Shown here in pieces: positions 43,373 to 52,565 of a stretch of 64,000 nt of DNA. The notes under the pieces are model-generated. The model had not been told where the DNA came from. It ran no database searches and saw nothing but the letters and a program-made list of their open reading frames with translations. Position numbers and translations under genes: made by a program. Positions within the stretch are counted from its first letter, which is position 1. The number at the start of each line of letters is the position of its first letter. The stretch is from Larkinella sp049445795 (GTDB taxonomy: Bacteria > Bacteroidota > Bacteroidia > Cytophagales > Spirosomataceae). The stretch lies in assembly GCF_049445795.1 (NCBI RefSeq), contig NZ_JBMSDT010000003.1:186001-250000 (forward strand). The letters are read 5' to 3'.

Positions 43373-44488
43373 ATGAAACAGGTTCAGCAGCCAGAAGCTT
43401 TATTGGTTTTGAAAGACGGTTCGGTGTTCAGAGGAACGGCCCTCGGAAAAATTGGAACGGCGGGTGGTGAAATATGCTTCAACACGGGCATGACCGGCTA
43501 CCAGGAGATCTATACCGATCCCTCGTATTACGGGCAGGTGATTGTCAACACGACCTCACACATCGGGAACTACGGCGTGCAATACCAGGAAGAAGAAGAA
43601 TCGGCCAGCGTCAAGATCCGGGGTATGGTCTGCAACTTCTTCTCGCAGATTCACTCGCGACATACGGCTGATACTTCGTTGCAGGAATACTTCGAACGGG
43701 CGAACATCGTCGGTATCAGCGGGATCGATACCCGGCAGGTGGTGCGCCATATCCGCGACAAGGGCGTTATGAACTGCATTATTTCCTCCGAAATCCTGGA
43801 CCCGGCGGTTTTGCTCGATCGGTTGAACCAGATTCCTGACATGGAAGGGCTGGAGTTGTCGTCAGAAGTGAGTACGAAGCAGATTTACGAAGTGGGTGAT
43901 CCGAACCGCTCGGAATTTAGAGTTGCCGTGCTGGATTTGGGCATCAAAAAGAGTATTCTGAACAACCTCGCGGGTCGGGGAGCCCATTGCCGCGTATTTC
44001 CGGCCCGGACGCCGTTTGAAGAAATCAAAGCCTGGAACGCGGATGGTTATTTCATTTCCAACGGCCCGGGCGACCCGGCCGCCATGCCATATGCCGTGGA
44101 AACGGTCAAGCAGGCATTGGAAACCGATAAACCGTTGTTTGGCATTTGCCTGGGCCACCAGATTCTATCATTGGCCAGCGGCATTACGACGTATAAAATG
44201 CACAACGGCCACCGGGGGCTCAATCATCCGGTGAAAAACTTGATCACCGGCCGGTGCGAAGTCACTTCTCAAAACCACGGTTTTGCCGTGAAAGCCGACG
44301 AGGTGCTGGAAAACCGGGATATTGAACTGACACACATCAACCTGAACGATAAAACGATCGAAGGAATTCGGCGGAAAGATCGTCCGGCGTTTTCGGTGCA
44401 GTATCACCCCGAAGCGTCGCCGGGTCCGCACGATTCCCGATATCTCTTCGACGACTTTGTGAAGCTGATTGAAGTGGAAGCTAAATAA
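43373..44488 (+). CDS. carA: Carbamoyl-phosphate synthase small subunit
   Basis: Glutamine amidotransferase subunit that passes ammonia to CarB for pyrimidine and arginine synthesis. The 371 residues have the CarA-specific N-domain (FNTGMTGYQEIYTDPSYYGQ) and a class I amidotransferase domain with the triad Cys259 (FGICLGHQ), His345 and Glu347 (QYHPEASPGP). It is complete. carB is not adjacent. It lies after rplQ, as in many Bacteroidota, and is closed by a perfect palindromic terminator. Confidence 0.97.
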   Translation: MKQVQQPEALLVLKDGSVFRGTALGKIGTAGGEICFNTGMTGYQEIYTDPSYYGQVIVNTTSHIGNYGVQYQEEEESASVKIRGMVCNFFSQIHSRHTADTSLQEYFERANIVGISGIDTRQVVRHIRDKGVMNCIISSEILDPAVLLDRLNQIPDMEGLELSSEVSTKQIYEVGDPNRSEFRVAVLDLGIKKSILNNLAGRGAHCRVFPARTPFEEIKAWNADGYFISNGPGDPAAMPYAVETVKQALETDKPLFGICLGHQILSLASGITTYKMHNGHRGLNHPVKNLITGRCEVTSQNHGFAVKADEVLENRDIELTHINLNDKTIEGIRRKDRPAFSVQYHPEASPGPHDSRYLFDDFVKLIEVEAK

Positions 44489-44491
44489 ACG

Positions 44492-44518
44492 AAAACCGGC
44501 CAGCTGGCCGGTTTTTTT
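44492..44518 (+). terminator. Terminator after carA
   Basis: AAAACCGGCCAGCTGGCCGG continues to TTTT as a perfect 24-bp palindrome (44492-44515), followed by more T residues to 44518. It starts 4 bp after the carA stop codon. Confidence 0.9.
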
Positions 44519-44586
44519 ATGCGTAAACCGGAGGTAAACTCTTCATGTATAATCAGTAACTTGGGACCGCACGTAGACAAACTCCT

Positions 44587-45783
44587 ATGTCTGTAACCCT
44601 TACTCCTCCGATAAACCGGGTCGCCAGCCGCATCCAGCGCATTGATGTCGTTCGCGGGCTGGTGATGGTCATCATGGCGCTGGACCACACCCGTGAATAC
44701 ATCCATAAAAACGGGTTTTTCTATAACCCACTGGATTTAAATACCACAACGCCCGCCTTGTTTCTAACCCGCTGGGTCACCCACTTTTGTGCGCCCACGT
44801 TCGTATTTCTGGCCGGAACGTCGGCGTATCTGATGGGCCGCAAAAAGAGCAAACCAGAACTCAGCATTTTTCTGCTGACGCGGGGGTTGTGGCTGATGGT
44901 GCTGGAACTCACGATTGTCAATTTTAACCTCTGGTTCGACCTGACATTTTCCGTGATTGCGCTGGAGGTAATCTGGGCAACGGGCGTCAGTATGGTGGTG
45001 TTGAGCGGACTGCTGTTTTTGCCCTATCGTGTGCTGCTGGCGATTGGGTTACTGATCGTGTTCGGCCACAATGCGCTGGACCCGGTCTCGTTCCCGCCTG
45101 GAACCACAGCGGACCTGATCTGGTCGATGTTGCACCGTCCAAACATAATCCCGATTGCCGAAAACCGGCGGTTATTGACCCTGTATCCGGTGCTGGCCTG
45201 GATTGGTATTCTAATTTTGGGCTATTGTCTGGGACCGATTTTCAGCCGTGAGATCGATTCAGAGAAACGTCGGCGGTTTCTAGGTTGGTTAGGGCTGGGC
45301 GCGATCCTGGCGTTCGTCCTGATCCGGTCATTGAATGTGTATGGCGACCCCGTACCGTGGGCGGTTCAAAAATCATTCCTCTATACGATTTTCTCGTTTA
45401 TAAACGTCAACAAATATCCTCCTTCACTGCTTTTTACGCTGGTCACGCTCGGACCGGGTATTTGGCTCCTGAGCCGCCTGGAAGAAAAAAAGCGAAGCTG
45501 GATGTCTTTTTTTACGGTTTACGGGCGGGTACCGCTTTTCTACTTCATCGTCCACTTCCTGCTCGTACATACGCTATCGGTGCTGCTCCTGCTGACCGAT
45601 GGTGTTTCCTGGTCGGCGATCAATTTTCAGAACGGCACGGGGGGCGTGATGCCGGACCACGGTTTGTCGCTGGGCCAGACCTACGGCATGTGGATACTCG
45701 TCGTATTAATCATGTACCCGCTTTGCAAAAGATATGGCCGGGTGAAAAGCCGGAGCAGCAATCCAATCTGGAGTTACCTTTAA
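44587..45783 (+). CDS. DUF1624 / heparan-alpha-glucosaminide N-acetyltransferase-like membrane protein
   Basis: Polytopic inner-membrane protein of 398 residues. The N-terminus has the family signature RIDVVRGLVMVIMALDHTRE, with the conserved Arg-Gly and Asp-His pairs, followed by APTFVFLAGTSAYLMGRKKS. About ten hydrophobic helices follow, with RVPLFYFIVHFLLVHTLSVL near the end. Relatives transfer acetyl groups across a membrane to amino sugars; the substrate here is unknown. The gene stands alone after the carA terminator and is convergent with the hybrid kinase gene. The family call is good; an acyltransferase role is inferred. Confidence 0.82.
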   Translation: MSVTLTPPINRVASRIQRIDVVRGLVMVIMALDHTREYIHKNGFFYNPLDLNTTTPALFLTRWVTHFCAPTFVFLAGTSAYLMGRKKSKPELSIFLLTRGLWLMVLELTIVNFNLWFDLTFSVIALEVIWATGVSMVVLSGLLFLPYRVLLAIGLLIVFGHNALDPVSFPPGTTADLIWSMLHRPNIIPIAENRRLLTLYPVLAWIGILILGYCLGPIFSREIDSEKRRRFLGWLGLGAILAFVLIRSLNVYGDPVPWAVQKSFLYTIFSFINVNKYPPSLLFTLVTLGPGIWLLSRLEEKKRSWMSFFTVYGRVPLFYFIVHFLLVHTLSVLLLLTDGVSWSAINFQNGTGGVMPDHGLSLGQTYGMWILVVLIMYPLCKRYGRVKSRSSNPIWSYL

Positions 45784-46114
45784 GCCGAGGCAATGGTAGA
45801 TTCAGTCCGGTAACGTTTTCCGGGCTGTCCGGGCAGAAAACGACCGGAGAGATGCGTATATTCAAGCGCTTTAAAGTGCAGCGTCAGCAAATAATGCTGG
45901 CACATTCTTTCGGAGGAAACCGGGTCGAGCGTATTGTTGACAAAGAACCAGTTAGTAAGTTTGATAAAGGTCGGATGCATGAGGGTATATGGTTAAAGGG
46001 ATGTACGGGTTTTGCGAAACCCGTACATGAAGACATGAAGAGAACAGAGAAAAAGACGTATTCAATATTGCCGAAAGTCTGACAGAAAGGCTCGCAAATT
46101 TCGGACAAATACCC
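45784..46114. other. 331-bp convergent intergenic region with a perfect hairpin
   Basis: No convincing gene is present; a 66-codon minus-strand frame across 45780-45980 has no recognisable homology. The clearest feature is a 12-bp perfect stem ATGTACGGGTTT (46002-46013) / AAACCCGTACAT (46018-46029) with a TGCG loop. No long T-tract follows on either strand, so it is not a classic terminator, although it may help end the two convergent genes. The size is large for a convergent spacer. Confidence 0.5.
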
Positions 46115-49027
46115 TCAACTTTCAGACAGTATGCTACGGACATACTCGGAAGGGGACAACGAAAATAACTCCTTGAAACAATAGCCAAAGTAGGATGGGC
46201 TATCAAAACCAACGAGATAAGCGGTTTCTAAAACGGGGTGACCGGCTTTCAACAGATCAGTGGCTTTACGAAGCCGGTAGTTTCGGATGAATTCATTACC
46301 GGTCATGCCCAACAACGTAGACAGCTTCCGGTTGAGTGTGCGCGAACTCATACAGACCGCGCTGGACAAATCGTCGACCGAAAAATTGGTGTTGTCAATT
46401 TCCTTTTCGAGTGTCTGGTAAAGTTGATTCAAAAAACCGTTGTCAGCCTGAACAACAGGGATGTTACCTGATTGCGTAAGCGTTCGGGCGTAAAAGCTGC
46501 GCAGCAATTGCTGATGATGCAGCAGGTTTCCGACCCGCAGACGGAGTTCCTGCTGATCGAACGGTTTGGTCAGGTAATCGTTGGCTCCGGCTGTCAGTCC
46601 TTCCAGTCGGCTTGCTGTCGCCGTTTTTGCCGTCAGCAGGATAACCGCGATGTGATTGGTCTCGGGCGTGTGTTTAATGGCATAGCAAAGCTGGTATCCA
46701 TCCAGCCTAGGCATCATCACATCGCTCAGAACGAGATCCGGCAATTCGGTCCGGCACAGCTCCCAGCCTTCCTGCCCGTTGGCGGCCGTAAGAATCGAAT
46801 ACGGTCCGGAAAGGCTGGTCGCGATCAAATGACGCAGGTCGTCGTTATCCTCCACCACCAGAATAAGCGCCCGGTTTTGGCCCGTTATTGGCTGGGGTTC
46901 GGTGCCGTTTTCCGGTGCTGGGTCAACCGGAAAATTTGCCTGAACAAGGGGAGGTGACGGAAGCAACGGATGATCGGCGTTGGGAGTCCGCACCGGGTAG
47001 TCGATGATCAGTGTCGTTCCCTGACCGACCTGGCTTTCGACTGTAATATGACCCTGCAACAAATCGGTCAGTTCTTTCACCAGCGCCAGCCCGATTCCGG
47101 TTCCTTCAAACGAGCGTGTCCGGGAATCATCGACCTGATAAAACCGGTCAAAAATGTGCGGAAGGAGGTCGGGCGGAATCCCGACGCCGGTGTCTGAAAC
47201 CGTCAGGCGGAGCAGCCGTCGTGTGTCGTCCGAAGCGGATAAAACCGTTAGCCCAACCGTGACGGAACCACCCGCTTCGGTGTACTTCAGCGCATTGGAA
47301 AGAAGGTTATAAATGATTTTTTCCCACTTATCAGCATCGAATAGCAGTTCTTCCGGTACGTTTTCGGACTGAAATACAAGACTGACCGCTTTAGCTTCGG
47401 CATTTAGCCGAAAGGACGAGACTAACTCCTCCGTAAAAAGCGCAACATTGCCTTGCGATTCCTTGACTTCCAAACTTCCAGATTCCAGCTTCGATAGATC
47501 AAGCAGTTGATTAATAAGCCGGAGCAATTGCCGGGCGTTGCGATGAATCACGTTCAAGGTTGCGGGCACACCGGGGTTCGCTGCCGCCGAACCGTTGCTA
47601 AACGTCCGGAGCAGTTGCTCGACGGGCGTAATAATCAGCGTCAGTGGTGTTCGGAATTCATGCGTGATGTTGGCGAAAAACCGGTTTCGGATTTCTTCCA
47701 GTGTTTTGCGCTGTTCGGCCTCCTGCCGCTTGAGCGCCATGTATTCCAGGTTCCGGTTGGCGGTTTTTAACTGAACGGTCAGCGCTTCCGTACGGGCGAA
47801 AGCCGTGGAAAATCGGAGGGCCAGCAGGAGCGACTGACACAAGGTGAAAATCACGACCGCGCTGGAAAGCAGAAAGTAGGTATGAATGATGCCGAACTGG
47901 TGCAGGGTATCGTTGACCACACAAAGCGCCAGGAGAATCATGTCGCAAAAAAGTATAAAACTGCCCTCTTTGCGAAACCGGGCCGCCTGGATGGACACCC
48001 AGAGAAAATAACCGCATTCCAGAATGGCTAACGGACTGATCAGGGTACCCCAGGCGGCATAAACCGTAGCGGGGCTAAGCAGAATCAACGCCAGAAAAGC
48101 CAGATTGATAAAAATAACTACTTTTTTAATCAGTGGAGAAACCAGGCTCGGGAACAGACTCTGCAAATACAAAATCATGCTGATGATGCTAATCGGAAAC
48201 GCTGCGTAAAAGGCTTTGAGGGTCGGTTCCCAGGGAACCTCTGGAAAAACCACGAAAAAGAGGCTTTCCGAATTGAAATGCTCCCGAAAGCCTGCGGTTA
48301 GGCAGAGAACGGCGAAGAAGAGTGGCGCCCGGTCGTTCCGGCGGAGAGCATAGAGCACAAAATGATACAGACCGATGATCAAAAGCGCGCCGATAATCAG
48401 CGAAGACGCCAGCAACCGCTTTTCCCGGACCTGGGTAATGGCTGTTGGGTTACCGAGTTGCAGCTCTTTGTAGATACCGCCGACGGCATGATGGTAGTTT
48501 GAAACCTGAAGGCGCAAAAAGGCTTCTTTCCCCGGAACCAGGAAGGATACAACTTTTACTTCTGCTCCCGGTTTCATCGAAGCGTTCGAGGCTACTTCGC
48601 CCACCTGCGCCACCAACTGCTCACTAACGTAAAGCTTATACGCCGTTCGGATGGGTGGTATTCGCAGGGACCAGATTCGGCCGGAATCCGGCAGAATGAT
48701 TCGAAGTCCGTAAGTTGCAAAGCCCTGCTCCTGCGGAAACAACGCATGGCTTTCCGTATAAGCACGCCAGTTACCCGGTACCTGATGATAGGTCTGACTA
48801 CTGAAAATAGTTGCTGAATCGGCCAGTTGATGCCATTGGAAAAGCCATTGACCGTTGAGCGAGACGGGTTTCGACGTTTGATAGGAATAAGTCGATAAAT
48901 CAAGAACTCCCCGGTAGGCTGAGGATAAATCGGCTGATTGGGCTAAAGCCTGCCCGACCGACAGTTTTGCCCAAACGACCAGTAGAAAAACAACACAATG
49001 ACATCGGAGAATCGTAAAAGTTGGCAT
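46115..49027 (-). CDS. Hybrid histidine kinase/response regulator with 7TM-DISM sensor and AraC-type output
   Basis: A complete two-component system in one 970-residue protein. In order: signal peptide (1-30); periplasmic 7TMR-DISMED2-like sugar-binding-type domain (about 40-190); seven transmembrane helices (about 205-405); coiled coil; HisKA with phospho-accepting His456 (ANITHEFRTPL); HATPase with NLLSNALKYT (N-box), DTGVGIP and GTGIGLAL; receiver domain with Asp727/Asp728 and phospho-acceptor Asp769 (LVLSDVMMP) and Lys821; and an AraC helix-turn-helix pair (about 883-965; SSRTLNRKLSTLLGMTGNEF, SPSYFGYCFKELFSLSPSEY). All catalytic residues are present. It is divergent from eno and convergent with the DUF1624 gene; no clear target operon lies beside it. 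Confidence 0.93.
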   Translation of the reverse strand: MPTFTILRCHCVVFLLVVWAKLSVGQALAQSADLSSAYRGVLDLSTYSYQTSKPVSLNGQWLFQWHQLADSATIFSSQTYHQVPGNWRAYTESHALFPQEQGFATYGLRIILPDSGRIWSLRIPPIRTAYKLYVSEQLVAQVGEVASNASMKPGAEVKVVSFLVPGKEAFLRLQVSNYHHAVGGIYKELQLGNPTAITQVREKRLLASSLIIGALLIIGLYHFVLYALRRNDRAPLFFAVLCLTAGFREHFNSESLFFVVFPEVPWEPTLKAFYAAFPISIISMILYLQSLFPSLVSPLIKKVVIFINLAFLALILLSPATVYAAWGTLISPLAILECGYFLWVSIQAARFRKEGSFILFCDMILLALCVVNDTLHQFGIIHTYFLLSSAVVIFTLCQSLLLALRFSTAFARTEALTVQLKTANRNLEYMALKRQEAEQRKTLEEIRNRFFANITHEFRTPLTLIITPVEQLLRTFSNGSAAANPGVPATLNVIHRNARQLLRLINQLLDLSKLESGSLEVKESQGNVALFTEELVSSFRLNAEAKAVSLVFQSENVPEELLFDADKWEKIIYNLLSNALKYTEAGGSVTVGLTVLSASDDTRRLLRLTVSDTGVGIPPDLLPHIFDRFYQVDDSRTRSFEGTGIGLALVKELTDLLQGHITVESQVGQGTTLIIDYPVRTPNADHPLLPSPPLVQANFPVDPAPENGTEPQPITGQNRALILVVEDNDDLRHLIATSLSGPYSILTAANGQEGWELCRTELPDLVLSDVMMPRLDGYQLCYAIKHTPETNHIAVILLTAKTATASRLEGLTAGANDYLTKPFDQQELRLRVGNLLHHQQLLRSFYARTLTQSGNIPVVQADNGFLNQLYQTLEKEIDNTNFSVDDLSSAVCMSSRTLNRKLSTLLGMTGNEFIRNYRLRKATDLLKAGHPVLETAYLVGFDSPSYFGYCFKELFSLSPSEYVRSILSES

Positions 49028-49286
49028 AACCCATTCCGCTAAGACCTGAGGACTTATTGCACCAGATTATCAAATTGTTGCCTTACACGAAATCCGAAAC
49101 AAGAGACGGCTTAATTAGCAGGGGATTCCTTGCAAACCGAAAAAATCACTTACTTTGTAGGGCAAAAATCGTGCTACAAGCGAATTGCCAATTAGTACAG
49201 GATGAATGGGCATTTGGCCATTCCCTGGGAAAGTTATGGCTTCTTCATCGCTTAGTTCAGAATATTAACCAACTTATTTAGACACA

Positions 49287-50564
49287 ATGAGTATTATTCA
49301 GTCCATTCATGCCCGGCAGATTTTGGATTCCAGGGGTAATCCGACCGTAGAAGTTGATGTTCGTACCGAAAACGGTTTTCTGGGCCGGGCGGCTGTTCCG
49401 TCAGGAGCCTCCACCGGATCGCACGAAGCCGTCGAACTGCGCGACGATGATCCGAAACGGTATGTCGGCAAAGGCGTATTGAGAGCGGTTCAGAACGTCA
49501 ACGAACTGATCTTCCCGGAACTCGTTGGGTCGTCGGTTTTCGATCAGACCATGATCGACCGGATTATGATCGAACTGGATGGTACTGCCAATAAAGGTCG
49601 TCTGGGCGCCAACGCCATTCTGGGGGTTTCGCTGGCCATCGCCAAAGCCGCTGCGCAGGAAGCCGGGTTGCCCTTGTACCGCTACATCGGTGGGGTGAAT
49701 GCCAACACGCTGCCGGTCCCAATGATGAACATCCTGAACGGCGGTAGCCACGCCGATAACTCCATCGATTTCCAGGAATTTATGGTCATGCCGGTGGGCG
49801 CACCGACGTTTTCGGAAGCCCTGCGCTGGGGCACGGAAGTGTTCCACTCGCTGAAGAAAGTGCTGAAAGGCAAAGGCATGTCGACCAACGTGGGTGACGA
49901 AGGCGGTTTTGCGCCGAACATCCCGTCGAACGAGGAAGCTATCCAGATCATCCTGCAAGCCATCGACAAAGCTGGTTACCGCGCGGGCGAAGATATTTAC
50001 ATTGCGATGGATGCCGCTGCGTCGGAATTCTACGAAGCCGAAACCGGTACGTACCACTTCAAAAAATCGACCGGCGACCGCTTAAGCTCGTCCGAAATGG
50101 CGAATTACTGGAAAGAGTGGGTCGAAAAATACCCGATTATTTCCATCGAGGACGGCATGGCCGAGGACGACTGGAGCGGCTGGAAAGAGCAAACCGAACT
50201 GATCGGCAAGAAGACGCAACTCGTTGGCGATGACCTGTTTGTGACGAACGTGACGCGTCTGCAACAAGGCATCGACCAGGGCATTGCCAATGCGGTTTTG
50301 GTGAAAGTAAACCAGATCGGCTCGCTGACCGAGACGATCAACACCGTCAACCTGGCGAAACGCAATTCGTACAAAAACATCATGTCGCACCGCTCCGGCG
50401 AAACCGAAGATGCGACCATTGCCGACCTGGCCGTTGCGCTTAATACGGGCCAGATCAAAACCGGTTCGGCCTCCCGTTCCGACCGGATGGCGAAATACAA
50501 CCAGTTGCTTCGCATTGAGGAGGAATTGGGCGAAACGGCGTATTTCCCCGGCCTGAAAATGTAA
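49287..50564 (+). CDS. eno: Enolase
   Basis: Glycolytic enzyme that converts 2-phosphoglycerate to phosphoenolpyruvate. The 425 residues match the family, with RQILDSRGNPTVEVDV, SGASTGSHEAVELRDDD, VGDEGGFAPN, ISIEDGMAEDDW and SHRSGETEDATIADLAVALN. It is preceded by 259 bp that contain only a weak promoter-like TACTTTG at 49151-49157. It is followed by a strong terminator and the FtsB-like gene; eno next to this cell-division gene is common in bacteria. Confidence 0.98.
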   Translation: MSIIQSIHARQILDSRGNPTVEVDVRTENGFLGRAAVPSGASTGSHEAVELRDDDPKRYVGKGVLRAVQNVNELIFPELVGSSVFDQTMIDRIMIELDGTANKGRLGANAILGVSLAIAKAAAQEAGLPLYRYIGGVNANTLPVPMMNILNGGSHADNSIDFQEFMVMPVGAPTFSEALRWGTEVFHSLKKVLKGKGMSTNVGDEGGFAPNIPSNEEAIQIILQAIDKAGYRAGEDIYIAMDAAASEFYEAETGTYHFKKSTGDRLSSSEMANYWKEWVEKYPIISIEDGMAEDDWSGWKEQTELIGKKTQLVGDDLFVTNVTRLQQGIDQGIANAVLVKVNQIGSLTETINTVNLAKRNSYKNIMSHRSGETEDATIADLAVALNTGQIKTGSASRSDRMAKYNQLLRIEEELGETAYFPGLKM

Positions 50565-50572
50565 GCTAAGTA

Positions 50573-50602
50573 CCCCCAACCTCACGAGGTTGGGGGCTTT
50601 TT
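50573..50602 (+). terminator. Terminator after eno
   Basis: CCCCCAACCT (50573-50582) pairs perfectly with AGGTTGGGGG (50587-50596) over a 4-nt loop (CACG), followed by C and a T-tract to 50602. Confidence 0.9.
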
Positions 50603-50615
50603 CGTTTGTAGCCTT

Positions 50616-50939
50616 ATGAATCCAATGGTCAACAGAATCTTCCGAATCGCCAAAAACTTTTACGTCGCAACCGGTGCGGGCGTGTTCATCTGGATGGCCT
50701 TCTTCGACACCAATGATATCATCTCGCAATTCAAAAACAGCATGAAGCTGCGGGATCTGGAAAAGGATATGGTGTACTACGACGAAAAAATCAAGGAAGT
50801 CGAAGAGCAACGCAACGCCTTGTTGGGGAACGCCCGCTTGCAGGAAAAATACGCCCGGGAGAACTACCTCATGAAAAAGCCGAACGAGGATGTGTACGTG
50901 CTGGTGGATGAGAACAACGAACCTATCGAAAAGGAATGA
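50616..50939 (+). CDS. FtsB/DivIC-like septum formation initiator protein
   Basis: Small division protein of 107 residues: a short cytoplasmic N-terminus, one membrane helix (FYVATGAGVFIWMAFFD, about 14-30), and a periplasmic coiled coil (SMKLRDLEKDMVYYDEKIKE, about 41-75) ending with the family pattern LQEKYARENYLMKKPNEDVY. Such proteins join FtsL and FtsQ in the division complex. Its place after eno supports the call. Confidence 0.88.
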   Translation: MNPMVNRIFRIAKNFYVATGAGVFIWMAFFDTNDIISQFKNSMKLRDLEKDMVYYDEKIKEVEEQRNALLGNARLQEKYARENYLMKKPNEDVYVLVDENNEPIEKE

Positions 50940-50975
50940 TGAGCTTTCATCGTCCAACATTCATCACTCATTGTT

Positions 50976-51503
50976 ATGCTTAATGTATTGTTTGTCTGTC
51001 TGGGAAATATTTGCCGTTCACCGCTGGCGGAAGGGGTTTTCCGGCAATTGGTGAAAGAACGGGGGCTGGAAAATGCCATTCGCTGCGACTCCGCCGGTAC
51101 TTCTTCGTACCACATTGGCGATTTGCCCGACCGCCGAACCCGCGAAAATGCCCTTGAACACGGCTTGACGCTCACCCACCGCGCTCGCAAACTTTCGGGT
51201 GAAGATTTGTCACAATTTGATTTGCTGGTGGCTATGGATGAGTCGAATTACGAAGCCATTCAGTACTTTAGCCACCGCAGTACCGGCCTATACAGCGAAG
51301 AAAACACGGTTTTGCTGCGTGAATTTGACCCCCAGCCGGATTCGGGACCGGGCGGTATGAGTGTGCCCGACCCGTATTACGAAGATGCCGAGGTGTTCGA
51401 ACAGGTGTACCAGATCGTACACCGTTGCTGCCTTAACCTGCTGAATTACTTAATCGAACAATATAAATTACAGCCGCAGGTGAAAAATCAAACGGAAAAC
51501 TGA
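50976..51503 (+). CDS. Low-molecular-weight protein-tyrosine phosphatase
   Basis: Cytoplasmic phosphatase of 175 residues with the CX5R catalytic loop at the N-terminus (VLFVCLGNICRSPLAEG; Cys8, Arg14) and the general-acid loop VPDPYYEDAEVF. Relatives control tyrosine kinases of polysaccharide export or are stress-linked. It lies 36 bp after the FtsB-like gene. No tyrosine kinase gene is adjacent, so the target is unknown. Confidence 0.93.
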   Translation: MLNVLFVCLGNICRSPLAEGVFRQLVKERGLENAIRCDSAGTSSYHIGDLPDRRTRENALEHGLTLTHRARKLSGEDLSQFDLLVAMDESNYEAIQYFSHRSTGLYSEENTVLLREFDPQPDSGPGGMSVPDPYYEDAEVFEQVYQIVHRCCLNLLNYLIEQYKLQPQVKNQTEN

Positions 51504-51611
51504 GAAATATTAACTTATTAAAATTGTCTGATAAATCTATTTAAGTTTGTTTATTCTGGTCATTAATTTGATAAGACTACGCAAGGTTAGCGTACACAAC
51601 TAGTCTACCAC

Positions 51612-52562
51612 ATGATGAAAATTAAAAAAGCCGTTATCACGGCGGCTGCCCGGGGAGAACGGCTGTATCCCGTGGCCGACACGATTCAAAAAGCCATGCT
51701 GCCGGTGATTGATACCGACGGCCTTCACAAACCCGTTATCCAGATTATTGCCGAAGAAGCGTTCGCTAGTGGCATCGAAGAGCTGTGCGTGGTTTGCGCG
51801 CCCGGCGATGGCGACCGGTACCTGAAAGCCTTTGCGTCGCTGCGGGACAACCTGTTCCATTCGTTTAAAGGAGTCGACTGGGCAAAAAAAGAAGCTGAAA
51901 AAATTGATCTTCTCATTAGTCGGATTCAGTTTGCCGAACAGCGGGAACCGCTGGGCTATGGCCATGCGGTTTATTGCGCCCGCGAATTTGTCAATAATGA
52001 GCCTTTTCTGTTGCTCCTAGGCGATTATTTATACGTTTCCAATCTCCGCGAGAAGAGTTGTGTGGCGCAATTGATCGAACTAGCTTCGCAGGAAAACTGC
52101 TCGGTATCGGCCGTTAACCCAACCATCGAGCACCAGATTGGCCGGTACGGAACTCTTACCGGCAAGCAGGCACCCAACCGGTCGGGCGTTTACCAGATTG
52201 AAAAAATCATCGAAAAACCGACGCTGAGCGTAGCCGAACTGGAACTGCAAACCCCCGGTTTGCGAGCCGGTTATTACCTCTGTTTCTTCGGCATGCACGT
52301 GTTCACACCCGCTGTTTTCAACATTCTTCAAAAATACATCGATCAGAATAGCAGAAACATTTTGCTGACGCCTGCCCTCCAGGAACTAGCCGAAACCGAA
52401 AACTACCTGGCGCTGGAAGTCAAAGGAAATCGCTATGATTTAAGCCGGAAACACGGATTACTACGGGCGCAGATTGCCCTGGGTTTGGCGGGCGAAGCCC
52501 ACAGCGAAGTTTTATCCACCCTGGTCGAATTACTGGCCGAAGCAAACAGCCGAACTGTCTGA
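51612..52562 (+). CDS. GalU-like sugar-phosphate nucleotidyltransferase
   Basis: Rossmann-fold nucleotidyltransferase of 316 residues that resembles UTP-glucose-1-phosphate uridylyltransferases. The N-terminal signature is ITAAARGERLYPVADTIQKA, where the usual form is AAGLGTRFLPAT; the loop is altered, but the following Lys and MLPVID are kept. Further matches are HKPVIQIIAEEAFASGIEEL, PLGYGHAVYCA and FLLLLGDYLY. It ends 3 bp before the next gene, a kinase-uridylyltransferase fusion, so the two are surely cotranscribed. It may make UDP-glucose or a related UDP-sugar; the altered loop makes the exact substrate uncertain. Confidence 0.8.
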   Translation: MMKIKKAVITAAARGERLYPVADTIQKAMLPVIDTDGLHKPVIQIIAEEAFASGIEELCVVCAPGDGDRYLKAFASLRDNLFHSFKGVDWAKKEAEKIDLLISRIQFAEQREPLGYGHAVYCAREFVNNEPFLLLLGDYLYVSNLREKSCVAQLIELASQENCSVSAVNPTIEHQIGRYGTLTGKQAPNRSGVYQIEKIIEKPTLSVAELELQTPGLRAGYYLCFFGMHVFTPAVFNILQKYIDQNSRNILLTPALQELAETENYLALEVKGNRYDLSRKHGLLRAQIALGLAGEAHSEVLSTLVELLAEANSRTV

Positions 52563-52565
52563 TAT

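Noticed and set aside
45780..45980. 66-codon minus-strand frame in the convergent spacer
   Set aside because: Considered as a transposase or regulator remnant, but no motif was recognised and it overlaps the end of the DUF1624 gene. Left as unexplained spacer.
45285..46082. 265-codon plus-strand open frame reaching into the convergent spacer
   Set aside because: Its first half is a second frame of the DUF1624 gene and its second half is low-complexity basic sequence; no signal, domain or start site supports it.
49057..49281. 74-codon plus-strand frame upstream of eno
   Set aside because: The translation shows no domain or signal, and the region is where the eno and kinase promoters should be.
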